Shown piece by piece: positions 51,016 through 58,654 of a stretch of 64,000 nt of DNA. Below the pieces are notes generated by a model. It was given only the letters and a program-made list of their open reading frames with translations. It was not told the origin of the DNA and made no database searches. The position numbers were made by a program, and so were the translations under genes. Positions within the stretch are counted from its first letter, which is position 1, and each line of letters begins with the position of its first letter. Origin of the DNA: a virus. The stretch covers positions 62,001-126,000 of IMG/VR virus record IMGVR_UViG_3300030616_000506, one strand, 5' to 3'.

Positions 51016-52054
51016 CACAGAAACCAAAGTCCTTTTTAAGTCTAACTGGATATAGCTGATCATCTTGTGGGACATCCGGTCTCCTAAGTAGCTTGATTCT
51101 TCTAGTTTCATTTCCCCATCCAGTTTCTGTTTGTAATTTCTTGGGTGCATCTATAAATTCTAGTGCATACTTTGAATTATAAAGTACAGGATTACCACCA
51201 TAAGGTTTACCTAGATCTCTACCAAATGGCATAACTGGATTGATACTAGCATGATGATTAACAACTACCGCTATATTATATCTAGCCGCTATATCATATA
51301 GTTTACCGTATAGTCTCTGCATTAACTCTGCTCTAGAGGGTAAGTTCTGTGTATTGGATCCTACTGAATCTTTTACTGGTTTAGTGAAAGAATCTATTAT
51401 TATCATTGAGGTTTCTTCCAACTCCTTCTCCTTAAGTTTAGGAGTACAGTTAGTAAACTTTAATGTATATTTACCATTTTTAGATATCTCATCTGTAACT
51501 ATATATCCAAACAATTGGAACATTTTTTGGTAGGATTTTAATTGAATGTCTCCCATTGTATGTATAACTTTATATTTGTCATCTATTGTTTTCTTATCTA
51601 ATCCCCATCTATCCATAAACTTATACTGAATAGCTCTAACATCATATGTCCTTAATCCTTCTGTCTCTATAAGAATTGTATTGTTTCCTGTTTCAGCTAT
51701 ATTAGCTAAACCTACTTGATGACCAAATAGTGATTTACCGGCAGTTGGTTCTCCATATATAGAAGTAACTATTCCATAGGGTACTCCTCCTCCAAGTAAT
51801 TCATCTACCTTATTACATCCAGTTGCTATAAAGTTTAATTTTTTCTTAACCATTTTATCATACTCCAAATTATTTATTAGATGAATAATATGCTTACAAC
51901 TCTTTCCTTCCTTACTAAATATATAGGAAGGACAGGTACACCACGATCTACAAAGTTCGGAGTCAGCACAGGTTATATATTCCTTACCACTATCTCCTAC
52001 TATAATAGCTCTGGCTATACCTAGATTATCATATTGTAAGCTCTTTATTATCAT
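51008..52054 (-). CDS. SWIM zinc finger fused to RadA/KaiC-like recombinase
   Basis: A 348-residue protein. Residues 20-60 hold a SWIM-type zinc finger (WCTCPSYIFSKEGKSCKH: C39, C41, C53, H55). Residues 72-340 form a RecA-fold ATPase: Walker A GEPTAGKS (101-108), a catalytic-Glu-type segment, ETEGLRTYDVR, and Walker B SMIIIDSFTKPV. Archaeal RadA normally has an HhH N-domain, not SWIM. SWIM proteins (Sws1) partner with Rad51 paralogues in eukaryotes, so the fusion links two known partners. Likely catalyses or loads strand exchange for the element. Confidence 0.87.
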   Translation of the reverse strand: MIIKSLQYDNLGIARAIIVGDSGKEYITCADSELCRSWCTCPSYIFSKEGKSCKHIIHLINNLEYDKMVKKKLNFIATGCNKVDELLGGGVPYGIVTSIYGEPTAGKSLFGHQVGLANIAETGNNTILIETEGLRTYDVRAIQYKFMDRWGLDKKTIDDKYKVIHTMGDIQLKSYQKMFQLFGYIVTDEISKNGKYTLKFTNCTPKLKEKELEETSMIIIDSFTKPVKDSVGSNTQNLPSRAELMQRLYGKLYDIAARYNIAVVVNHHASINPVMPFGRDLGKPYGGNPVLYNSKYALEFIDAPKKLQTETGWGNETRRIKLLRRPDVPQDDQLYPVRLKKDFGFCDE

Positions 52055-52959
52055 ACTAATTTAAATAGATCCTCTATAAGAGTATCGGGATTAACAGTTA
52101 GAGTAACTCCCATAAATCCTGGATGACCATCAACTATAAGATATTCTAGATGTTTAAGTTTATCTCTCCAATAACAAGCTAAATCTCCTCTAAGAGATCC
52201 ACTGCCTGTTTTTCTATTAATGGCCATAACTGTTTTACCACTGAGAGAACCACTCATACTCGATGATACATATCCTGACATTCGATAGTCGCTATCAAAA
52301 ATAAATACCGCTAGATTATCAAACTCATAACTATCTGACTGTTTAATTATATTCTCAAATTCCTTTTTAACATCTATCTTGGATGCTATAGCCTTCATTG
52401 AGTTTAATACATTAAAAGGACCTTGTGAATATTTGACTAAATTTAATGCATCATTAAATAATCTTTTTCTCAGAAGTGAATTAACGTATGATGATAACAA
52501 CTTATAAACTGGGTAATATGATATTTTCCAATTACCATACGATTGATAGGATGATGTCTTTACCTTTGCTAATAATTGTGGACACTGTTCAAATACTTCA
52601 GTTGGTATAAGTTCTGGTTGTCCATCTCCCATTAAACCTATTGCTAGTTTCCACCACTCTGACTTTGGTATATCATCTTTATATTGTCTCCAAGCTATTA
52701 GTGAAGCGGGTACTTCATCTAAAACTGCATTGTATTTTCTATCCTCTCTATGAGGTGTGTGATGATCTATGACATTTATTCCCTCTTTATTTTGTAGAGG
52801 TCTCATGTCAGTCATCCAATCTCCTTCCTTCATTCCACTTGTATCACCAAATGGTCCATCCCATATCTCTAATTGAGGGTCTTTTATCTCAGGATTAAAG
52901 GATGTGAAATAACCACTTATAATGCCATCTCCATCATGGTGTGATCTGATCATTGTCAT
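52051..52959 (-). CDS. DHH-family phosphoesterase (RecJ/GAN-like)
   Basis: A 302-residue protein. Motif I is IRSHHDGDG (D9, D11), motif II GDWMTDMRPL (D51), motif III VIDHHTPHR (D65, H66, H67), as in DHH enzymes. The C-terminal DGHPGFMGVTLTV resembles the DHHA1 nucleic-acid-binding GGGH-type loop. Archaeal relatives (GAN) are exonucleases in the CMG complex. ATGA overlap with the recombinase gene suggests a shared DNA end-processing role. Confidence 0.87.
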   Translation of the reverse strand: MTMIRSHHDGDGIISGYFTSFNPEIKDPQLEIWDGPFGDTSGMKEGDWMTDMRPLQNKEGINVIDHHTPHREDRKYNAVLDEVPASLIAWRQYKDDIPKSEWWKLAIGLMGDGQPELIPTEVFEQCPQLLAKVKTSSYQSYGNWKISYYPVYKLLSSYVNSLLRKRLFNDALNLVKYSQGPFNVLNSMKAIASKIDVKKEFENIIKQSDSYEFDNLAVFIFDSDYRMSGYVSSSMSGSLSGKTVMAINRKTGSGSLRGDLACYWRDKLKHLEYLIVDGHPGFMGVTLTVNPDTLIEDLFKLV

Positions 52960-52971
52960 CTTTTATCACTC

Positions 52972-53205
52972 CTATTTAGATGACTTTTTCTTTTTAGTAG
53001 TCTTCTTTACTGTAGTTTTCTTTACAGATTTCTTAAACTCTTTGAGTCTTTTTTCTATAATTTCATTGCATATAGATGATATAGCTTCATAGCAATCATC
53101 ACAAATTGCTAATACTCTTTCACCTGATTTATATGTATGGGGATCATCCCCAGCACTAGCTTCACACATCTTGCAAACGTTAATCTTCTTTCCGAATATT
53201 GTCAT
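52972..53205 (-). CDS. Zinc-ribbon protein with Lys-rich tail
   Basis: A 77-residue protein: CKMCEAS and CDDCYEA zinc pairs, a helix, and a tail of Lys/Thr/Ser repeats (KKTTVKKTTKKKKSSK), suited to bind DNA. Sits between the DHH and the ssDNA-binding-like genes. Confidence 0.65.
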   Translation of the reverse strand: MTIFGKKINVCKMCEASAGDDPHTYKSGERVLAICDDCYEAISSICNEIIEKRLKEFKKSVKKTTVKKTTKKKKSSK

Positions 53206-53217
53206 AATTGTTTCCTC

Positions 53218-53883
53218 CTATAAGATATAAATAAAATCTCCAGTTACTTTGATTATTTTTTCTTCAACTAACTTTGGTATTAATTTTTCTACATCGCTAG
53301 CTCTTTGATGTGTCACAAAAGATAGATAAGCCAATATATCACTTTTCTTTATACCATCTTCACCCTGATCTTTTTTAGCTTTAAGAGCATCTATTACATT
53401 TTTATCTATAGAAGACTCTTTGCTTGGGGAAGTTGAGGGAGTTTTATCTCCCTCATCCTTACCTATATACTTTATGTTCCAATCCCATTTGCCTATTCTA
53501 TCTATGGTCCAGATAGTTCCAGGAAGATCCTCATTGGATATTTCCTCTCTCTTCATGGCCATAATCATATTTTTCAGAACAGAACTCTTTCTACCTGAAA
53601 AACTATAGACATGAGGAACACCATTTATTAAACATTGAGCTTCAAATTTAGCCCAAGGTTCTCTTACATTCCCACTAAAGTCTAATAATGGGTTTCCATT
53701 TGCATCTGTTACAGGTGGATTCCAGATACGTCCCAGACAATCCTCATCGCCTGGCTCTACTTGGTTGATGCTTGATGTAAAGGTTAATTCTATCTCACCA
53801 GTATCTTCCTTATGGAAGAAGTACTGAGAGCCACCTTCCTTTAAGATGTCATCAAACATGTCGTTTGTTACGGTTTTTGCCAT
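53218..53883 (-). CDS. Probable single-stranded-DNA-binding/replication protein
   Basis: A 221-residue protein. Residues 25-140 are strand-rich (GEIELTFTSSINQVEPGDED; WAKFEAQCLINGVPHVYSF), plausible as an OB fold. After a Ser/Pro/Lys linker, residues 160-221 resemble a winged helix (SDILAYLSFVTHQRASDVEK, LVEEKIIKVTGDFIYIL) as in RPA32 or similar proteins. Location next to the DHH and recombinase genes supports an ssDNA role. Start at 53883 follows an AGGAG site within an A-rich leader. Not certain by sequence alone. Confidence 0.55.
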   Translation of the reverse strand: MAKTVTNDMFDDILKEGGSQYFFHKEDTGEIELTFTSSINQVEPGDEDCLGRIWNPPVTDANGNPLLDFSGNVREPWAKFEAQCLINGVPHVYSFSGRKSSVLKNMIMAMKREEISNEDLPGTIWTIDRIGKWDWNIKYIGKDEGDKTPSTSPSKESSIDKNVIDALKAKKDQGEDGIKKSDILAYLSFVTHQRASDVEKLIPKLVEEKIIKVTGDFIYIL

Positions 53884-53928
53884 ATTTTTCTTTTCTCCTT
53901 TTTTTTATATATTTTTTTTTTATTAAAT
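53884..53928 (-). promoter_or_regulatory. A-rich leader with TATA-like element and SD
   Basis: 45 bases between the stop of the preceding gene and the ssDNA-binding-like gene. On the minus strand an ATATATAAAAA tract precedes AGGAGAAAAG and the ATG. It could be an archaeal TATA box plus ribosome-binding site, though spacing is short. Confidence 0.3.
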
Positions 53929-54423
53929 CTATTTTTTCCAATAGTGTTTATCACACCAGTTCTTACAAGATCTATATAATATAGTATATTTACTTAAAGA
54001 TGAATTATATATTTTTAATAAATCATCTAAATTAAATTTTACATCATAATGTTCTAAAACTATAGATACTATACATATAGATAATAATTCATTTGAATAA
54101 GGACCATGAGGTTTAAACCATTTATAAGCATCAATAAGCTTATCTGATATTATTTCACAGTCTTTTTTATAAATATCACTACAACTGTATCCCATTATAT
54201 TTAGATTATTTCTAGTTAAAATTTTAATTTTGGTTGATATATATGAATCACTTTCAGTATATTCTAAATTTAAAGCTACACTTTTTTGTTGATGTAATCT
54301 CTTTAAATCTTCTAATCTCTTTCTATATCTATAAATTATTTTATTTAAATCATCTAATGATAGATCTTCATATACATCCATACTCCAATCAAGTTCTTTA
54401 ATTTTCTCTTTTCTTTTTACCAT
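53929..54423 (-). CDS. Hypothetical protein, possible TFB-like cyclin repeat
   Basis: A 164-residue helical protein. Residues 25-50 form a coiled coil. Residues 92-160 (SDKLIDAYKWFKPHGPYSNE and IYNSSLSKYTILYRSCK) recall the cyclin-fold repeat of archaeal TFB/TFIIB, with a Lys/Tyr-rich recognition helix, but without the N-terminal zinc ribbon or second repeat. A weak resemblance. Confidence 0.4.
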   Translation of the reverse strand: MVKRKEKIKELDWSMDVYEDLSLDDLNKIIYRYRKRLEDLKRLHQQKSVALNLEYTESDSYISTKIKILTRNNLNIMGYSCSDIYKKDCEIISDKLIDAYKWFKPHGPYSNELLSICIVSIVLEHYDVKFNLDDLLKIYNSSLSKYTILYRSCKNWCDKHYWKK

Positions 54424-54626
54424 GAGTATTGATCATTATAATAATCACTTCTGGGAGCTTCACTTCCTCCTCCACTATTTCTATGGATAGAGTAATTATA
54501 ATCACAATTTATTAAGATGATATTACCACTACTAGGATAAGGTCTACAATCTTCACAATAAACTGAATTAACTGAATCATCTAGCTCTTTTTTACACTCT
54601 AAACATCTTCTAGCCAATAATCCCAA
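54417..54626 (-). CDS. Small zinc-ribbon protein (TTG start)
   Basis: A 69-residue frame from TTG at 54626, LLARRCLECKKELDDSVNSV, with CLEC and CEDC pairs; the C-half is Ser/Gly/Tyr-rich. Start could be another TTG three codons later. Overlaps the upstream gene by 28 bases in another frame. Confidence 0.5.
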   Translation of the reverse strand: MGLLARRCLECKKELDDSVNSVYCEDCRPYPSSGNIILINCDYNYSIHRNSGGGSEAPRSDYYNDQYSW

Positions 54627-55096
54627 CCTCTGTATATATCTTCTCTAGTTAATTTATAATCAACAATTTCATCTATAAAGGTGTAATCTATAACACATCC
54701 TTCTAGATCCTTAGTTATGTAACCCGTTTCATCTTCATTAAAATCTATTGTATATTTCCAATTTCCAACTTCATCTGATACTAAACCGGTATTAGCATCA
54801 AAGTAATATTTATTTTGACCATAATAAGTAGGAGATGCCCAAGTATCAAACACTCTTTTTTCTAATTCATCATTAATCATTTTATACCTTTGTTGTATTT
54901 CTTTAAATTCAGTAACTTCATCATCCGTATCAAAATTGTGAGTAGAATAATAATTATCTAATTGCATTTCATATTTAATAACTAAAAATTGTAATCCAGA
55001 AATTGTTATGTCAGCTAAATTTATATCAAAATTAGGTTGTCTTTGCCAACTTTTTGTTCTTCTAAATGTACTTTCAGCCCATTGTTCTTTACTCAT
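54599..55096 (-). CDS. Hypothetical protein
   Basis: A 165-residue acidic, Tyr/Trp-rich protein with helices (LVIKYEMQLDNYYSTHNFDT) then a strand-rich C-half. No family recognised. Preceded by a possible promoter and a 21-codon leader ORF. Confidence 0.58.
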   Translation of the reverse strand: MSKEQWAESTFRRTKSWQRQPNFDINLADITISGLQFLVIKYEMQLDNYYSTHNFDTDDEVTEFKEIQQRYKMINDELEKRVFDTWASPTYYGQNKYYFDANTGLVSDEVGNWKYTIDFNEDETGYITKDLEGCVIDYTFIDEIVDYKLTREDIYRGWDYWLEDV

Positions 55097-55154
55097 TTTT
55101 CTTGCTCCGTATAGTTATTATGTTAGGGAAACATTTATATAGTTTGTGATTCAT
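55089..55154 (-). CDS. Possible 21-residue leader peptide
   Basis: MNHKLYKCFPNIITIRSKKN plus one residue; its ATG overlaps the stop of the MV-tail gene as ATGA, and its stop overlaps the start of the next gene. It may only carry translational coupling across a short gap. Confidence 0.35.
   Translation of the reverse strand: MNHKLYKCFPNIITIRSKKNE
55133..55142 (-). promoter_or_regulatory. Candidate archaeal TATA box
   Basis: CTATATAAAT on the minus strand, about 37-46 bases upstream of the ATG at 55096. Spacing suits a transcription start about 25 bases downstream followed by a short leader. Unconfirmed, since TATA-like strings are common in this AT-rich DNA. Confidence 0.3.
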
Positions 55155-55498
55155 AAAATTTCTACCATCGCTTCTTCCTTATCTAACTTTTCTCCATACT
55201 CATTAATATATGATCTATTAACTAGAGCATTTTTATTATTGGTTATATTATAATATCTATAATGTTTACTAACATATCCTAGTATCCTTATTACTATAGT
55301 ATCATCATCTTTCCATTTTAATCTTAAAATATCTCCTTTCTTATATTTCTTTCTGTAACTCCATCTCTCCTTTAGATAACCTATAGGATGATAGGGAGAA
55401 TTATAAAAGATATGAGTTACTCCTACTACAGTGATAAGACAAAAACCAAATAATATTAGCACATACATTGTAGCATTAAATATATCTATCCAATTCAT
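55151..55498 (-). CDS. Membrane-anchored SH3-like small protein with MV tail
   Basis: A 115-residue protein: one N-terminal span (TMYVLILFGFCLITVVGVTHI), then a basic SH3-barrel-like region (KGDILRLKWKDDDTIVIRIL) and the tail KEEAMVEIL. It belongs to the family of SH3-like proteins clustered at 59.8-64 kb but carries an added membrane anchor. Confidence 0.6.
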   Translation of the reverse strand: MNWIDIFNATMYVLILFGFCLITVVGVTHIFYNSPYHPIGYLKERWSYRKKYKKGDILRLKWKDDDTIVIRILGYVSKHYRYYNITNNKNALVNRSYINEYGEKLDKEEAMVEIL

Positions 55499-55743
55499 AA
55501 TAACTCCACCATTATATCATCTTCTGATAATCTAGTTAATGTGTCATGTATCCTATCAATATAAGTGATTTCATCATCTTCAACACCACTATCTATATTA
55601 ATAATACACTTTATACAATCTTCAAAGCAATCATCTTTATAATGTACATCTATAATAATTATACCTATAAAACTCTCTCCATTATCTAAAGTTACCTTTA
55701 CAATATCTCCCTTATTTAAGTCAGTGAATTTTAAAGATGACAT
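55495..55743 (-). CDS. SH3-like small protein with MV tail
   Basis: An 82-residue protein: NKGDIVKVTLDNGESFIGII opens a KOW/SH3-like barrel, acidic middle, and the end LSEDDIMVELL. The tail codons include GGTGGAG before the overlapping next gene. Member of the window's SH3-like family. Confidence 0.62.
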   Translation of the reverse strand: MSSLKFTDLNKGDIVKVTLDNGESFIGIIIIDVHYKDDCFEDCIKCIINIDSGVEDDEITYIDRIHDTLTRLSEDDIMVELL

Positions 55744-56314
55744 CTCCCTTACCTTCTAAACAATACTTACATTTATCACAAGTTAATTTAGATCCATGAC
55801 CCTTACTACACATATGACCTGTAGGAGCATCTTTATAGTTAGGTATCTTATTACTACCATCATCTATAACATATGCCTTTAATCCATCTTTAGGTACTTC
55901 TTTACTATCAGGCCATATCGTCCAATAGAGTATAAGATTATCAGGTTTATAGCTTAAGTCTAAATCATATATTTGAGTATAGGCTAAGAACTTTATCTCT
56001 GGAAATAGATAAGCTATAGTACACCATGTGTTAAAATATTCCTGTGAATAGAAATCTCCTGATTCATGTATCCTAAAGTAAATAGGTTGCTTTAATGATA
56101 ACCAACTATATAAATTCCACATAAATTGTTTAAATCTTTTACTTTCTTTATAATTTTTTTCTCTACTAGGTAGAACATTAGGCCATACTCTCTCAGCTTT
56201 TTTAGCATAACAATATTCTTTACATAGATCAGTAGCTCCTGGACATGTAGTCTCTGCCGGTAGACTAAATGTGGGTATTTCCATTCTTCTATTACCACTA
56301 CTTATATATACCAT
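55721..56314 (-). CDS. Gp88-family phage protein
   Basis: A 197-residue protein with the Gp88 signature: an N-terminal SGNRRMEIPTFSLPAETTCP, CKEYCYAKKAE, RIHESGDFYS and a C-terminal Cys-rich GHMCSKGHGSKLTCDKCKYC. The family is widespread in phages and plasmids; its reaction is unknown, though the Cys pattern suggests a metal or iron-sulfur site. It supports a viral or plasmid source for the window. Confidence 0.85.
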   Translation of the reverse strand: MVYISSGNRRMEIPTFSLPAETTCPGATDLCKEYCYAKKAERVWPNVLPSREKNYKESKRFKQFMWNLYSWLSLKQPIYFRIHESGDFYSQEYFNTWCTIAYLFPEIKFLAYTQIYDLDLSYKPDNLILYWTIWPDSKEVPKDGLKAYVIDDGSNKIPNYKDAPTGHMCSKGHGSKLTCDKCKYCLEGKGDVIFKIH

Positions 56315-56456
56315 TCTTTTTATTCTCCTGATATTCTAAAATACATTCCTTACAAACTTCTGGTAGCTGTTCACATAATCCATAATAAGTTCTATTGTAG
56401 AATCTAGGCATTTGTTCACATGGTAATCTATCTTTCCAATCAATCTCTTTCTTCAT
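56298..56456 (-). CDS. Small Cys-containing protein
   Basis: A 52-residue protein, MKKEIDWKDRLPCEQMPRFY, with four Cys (C13, C28, C35, C38). Overlaps the Gp88 start by 17 bases. Unknown; Gp88 partner possible. Confidence 0.55.
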   Translation of the reverse strand: MKKEIDWKDRLPCEQMPRFYNRTYYGLCEQLPEVCKECILEYQENKKNGIYK

Positions 56457-56459
56457 ATT

Positions 56460-56666
56460 CTATCCCCATTTAGCCTTATTTATTTGTTGTTTTGTATAAT
56501 TTCTTTTTTCTTCTTCTATATTATCTTCTGATAGTTGTTCTCCCTGAATTACAAATATACTATCGTGTATCAAACCTAATTCTTCATTCATATAATCAAG
56601 GAGTCTTTCTATTTCCTTTTCATGATAATCATATATTTTATTTGGTATTATTATTCTAATCTCCAT
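56460..56666 (-). CDS. Small alpha/beta protein
   Basis: A 68-residue protein starting MEIRIIIPNKIYDYHEKEIE; helix-rich with one strand. Start at 56666 preceded by GGAG. Unknown. Confidence 0.55.
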   Translation of the reverse strand: MEIRIIIPNKIYDYHEKEIERLLDYMNEELGLIHDSIFVIQGEQLSEDNIEEEKRNYTKQQINKAKWG

Positions 56667-56850
56667 AATCTTCTCCATGTTCTATCACTTCCAAATCTAC
56701 ATCCGTACTTTCTATCTTTTCAAACTTACATCCACAATCTTTACATTCCCATACAGATACATCAGTCCAACTCCATTCGTCTCTCTGGATAACTTCAGAG
56801 TCATCTATAAGTTCTACATTATCACTATCACATTCAGGACAATAGTACAT
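56656..56850 (-). CDS. Acidic zinc-ribbon protein
   Basis: A 64-residue protein: MYYCPECDSDNVELIDDSEV, then WECKDCGCKFEKI, a zinc ribbon of transcription-factor type, with an acidic end. Start at 56850 follows GAGGAA. Confidence 0.65.
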   Translation of the reverse strand: MYYCPECDSDNVELIDDSEVIQRDEWSWTDVSVWECKDCGCKFEKIESTDVDLEVIEHGEDYGD

Positions 56851-56860
56851 TATTATTCCT

Positions 56861-56953
56861 CTATAATATTGCATTTGCTATAAACATTAGTAAAACAAAG
56901 TTCACGATAGTAAGTCCTATTCCCACTCCATCTAAAAATTCTTTACTTATCAT
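56861..56953 (-). CDS. Tiny single-span membrane protein
   Basis: A 30-residue frame, MISKEFLDGVGIGLTIVNFV, ending LLMFIANAIL: a single hydrophobic span. It follows GGAGATATAA, a leader recurring in this region. Function unknown; size recalls holin- or pump-regulator peptides. Confidence 0.5.
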   Translation of the reverse strand: MISKEFLDGVGIGLTIVNFVLLMFIANAIL

Positions 56954-56963
56954 TTATATCTCC

Positions 56964-57116
56964 TCAAGCTCTTGCTTGAATATCATTATCAATTTCTCCT
57001 AATATTTTAGATACTTCCTCTAATTGTTTCCATTGTTCATCTGTAAGCATATAACAGGCTCTATCTATATTGTTAGCTCTGAATAATATATGTTGTGTTA
57101 AATCTCTTCCTTTCAT
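56964..57116 (-). CDS. Small helical protein
   Basis: A 50-residue helical protein, MKGRDLTQHILFRANNIDRA, then TDEQWKQLEEVSKILGEIDN. Unknown. Confidence 0.55.
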   Translation of the reverse strand: MKGRDLTQHILFRANNIDRACYMLTDEQWKQLEEVSKILGEIDNDIQARA

Positions 57117-57299
57117 TTAATATTCTCTCCTTAAATATAACCATACACATGATAAGAATATAGCTGCACCTAGAATAGGTATTCCCAACATCAAATATAA
57201 TGGTATTTCATATTGTTCTTCTATCAAAGTCATACCAGCAAATAATAATACTATTAACAATCCAGATAATAATACAGCTTTATCTATTAAGTAACTCAT
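57117..57299 (-). CDS. Small two-span membrane protein
   Basis: A 60-residue protein, spans at 8-25 and 33-54, basic C-terminus (YLRREY). ATGA-coupled to the next gene upstream. Unknown. Confidence 0.6.
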   Translation of the reverse strand: MSYLIDKAVLLSGLLIVLLFAGMTLIEEQYEIPLYLMLGIPILGAAIFLSCVWLYLRREY

Positions 57300-57565
57300 T
57301 CTCTCTGTCTCCTTCCATCTCCATAGTTCTTATCTTTATATTCTTGATATGGAATTATTATAAATAGAAAGGTAAATAGTGTAGGAATCATAGATGATAT
57401 AATCCCAAAAGCAAGACCTCTATCGCCTGATATTAGATAACCAATTACTCCACATAATAACATCCATCCACCTGCTATTAAGAACACCCCTAATAATTCC
57501 TTACTTATTTCTGTATTTACTTTGTTCTTCCAATACCATCTTAAAAATCCTTCTTTCTTTTTCAT
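57296..57565 (-). CDS. Small two-span membrane protein
   Basis: An 89-residue protein; basic N-terminus, spans near 23-47 and 52-72 with a short Gly/Asp loop, and a charged end. May pair with the next gene's product. Unknown. Confidence 0.6.
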   Translation of the reverse strand: MKKKEGFLRWYWKNKVNTEISKELLGVFLIAGGWMLLCGVIGYLISGDRGLAFGIISSMIPTLFTFLFIIIPYQEYKDKNYGDGRRQRE

Positions 57566-57568
57566 ATC

Positions 57569-57916
57569 TTATCTCCTATATGTTTTTAAATCTGATACTC
57601 TAACATATTCTCTAGCATCATTTGGCATTTCTGCTATATAAAACTTAGCAAACATTGGAGCAGGTTTACCTACCATCTCTAGAGGAATAAAGTTTTCATC
57701 ATCTACAAAATCACTTTCTGATATCTCTTTTGCAGTATAAACTTTGACTCCATGTTCTTTAGCAAGTTGTCTATTTTTCTCTTTATCTCTATCCATTTGC
57801 TCCCAATGCTCTTCTAAATTTTTCATATCTGGAGTTTTTTCATTAACCACATAATCTTCTTCAATCACTTCTTTTATTGATTCTTTAATTAATTCTTTCA
57901 TCTCTTTCTTTTTCAT
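57569..57916 (-). CDS. Charged helical protein
   Basis: A 115-residue hydrophilic protein with a Lys/Glu-rich N-terminal coiled coil (KKKEMKELIKESIKEVIEED) and a strand-containing C-half (IPLEMVGKPAPMFAKFYIAE). Unknown. Confidence 0.58.
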   Translation of the reverse strand: MKKKEMKELIKESIKEVIEEDYVVNEKTPDMKNLEEHWEQMDRDKEKNRQLAKEHGVKVYTAKEISESDFVDDENFIPLEMVGKPAPMFAKFYIAEMPNDAREYVRVSDLKTYRR

Positions 57917-58105
57917 TTAATCTACTTCCCATAATGCAATTCCTATAACCCAAGCAAATATTCCTTCAAAGAAACATATTAGTAATGTTACTAAAAAGGT
58001 TACTATAGATTGCCAGAATCCTATTGGATTTAGCAAGTTCCAGATACCAAATCCTATTAGAAAAGGTGACAAGAAACATCCTATACTTAATAGTTTATTT
58101 ATCAT
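57917..58105 (-). CDS. Small two-span membrane protein
   Basis: A 62-residue hydrophobic protein with spans at about 4-24 and 30-58 (FGIWNLLNPIGFWQSIVTFL). Unknown. Confidence 0.58.
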   Translation of the reverse strand: MINKLLSIGCFLSPFLIGFGIWNLLNPIGFWQSIVTFLVTLLICFFEGIFAWVIGIALWEVD

Positions 58106-58270
58106 TCAATCACTCCTTATAGTATACTCTAACTCAAAACTCTTTATTATCTTTTTATTCTTCATATATTGTAGCAACTCATAGTAATCATTCATTAGAT
58201 TCTCTAGCTCACTTGTTCTCCAAGATGCTACAAACTTATCATTTACCTTTACATCCAAATATTCTGCCAC
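58106..58270 (-). CDS. Small helical protein (GTG start)
   Basis: A 54-residue frame from GTG, MAEYLDVKVNDKFVASWRTS, preceded by a strong AAGGAGATATAAAG. Helical C-half rich in Tyr/Lys. Unknown. Confidence 0.55.
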   Translation of the reverse strand: MAEYLDVKVNDKFVASWRTSELENLMNDYYELLQYMKNKKIIKSFELEYTIRSD

Positions 58271-58272
58271 CT

Positions 58273-58455
58273 TTATATCTCCTTAAATCTATCTACTTGT
58301 TTCATTTCTTTCTTCTTAGATACTTTAATATGATACCACATATATTTACATTTCCCACAATATTCCATATCTCTATATTCATAATCTGCACAATCAGATA
58401 TATAATGAATACAATCACTATATTTACAAGGCGAATTACCTAATGCTAATGCCAT
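58273..58455 (-). CDS. Small Cys-rich protein
   Basis: A 60-residue protein starting MALALGNSPCKYSDCIHYIS, with six Cys and several Tyr; CGKC suggests zinc binding. Start at 58455 set by AGGAGAGATATAAAG. Confidence 0.6.
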   Translation of the reverse strand: MALALGNSPCKYSDCIHYISDCADYEYRDMEYCGKCKYMWYHIKVSKKKEMKQVDRFKEI

Positions 58456-58457
58456 CT

Positions 58458-58652
58458 TTATATCTCTCCTAATGCTTCTATTACAGCTAGCCATCCAAAT
58501 ACTATCTCTCCTAAACCTGCAAATAATAATATTATTGCTAATAAACTATTTACAGAACTATTATAGTCATTAGCTAAAAACCATATTGCTATACTTGCTG
58601 TGATAATAAAACATATTATCATCAATGTTAAAAAGATTTTACTCCTTTCCAT
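58458..58652 (-). CDS. Small two-span membrane protein
   Basis: A 64-residue protein with spans at about 6-26 and 36-58. Preceded by the recurring AAGGAGATATAAAG leader. Unknown. Confidence 0.58.
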   Translation of the reverse strand: MERSKIFLTLMIICFIITASIAIWFLANDYNSSVNSLLAIILLFAGLGEIVFGWLAVIEALGEI

Positions 58653-58654
58653 CT

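Noticed and set aside
53929-53930. A-rich runs near 53890-53930 as an origin of replication
   Set aside because: They are short, and no repeated initiator-like sites surround them; composition alone is not evidence.
56092-56298. Minus-strand 68-codon frame inside the Gp88 gene
   Set aside because: Fully contained within the well-supported Gp88 frame.
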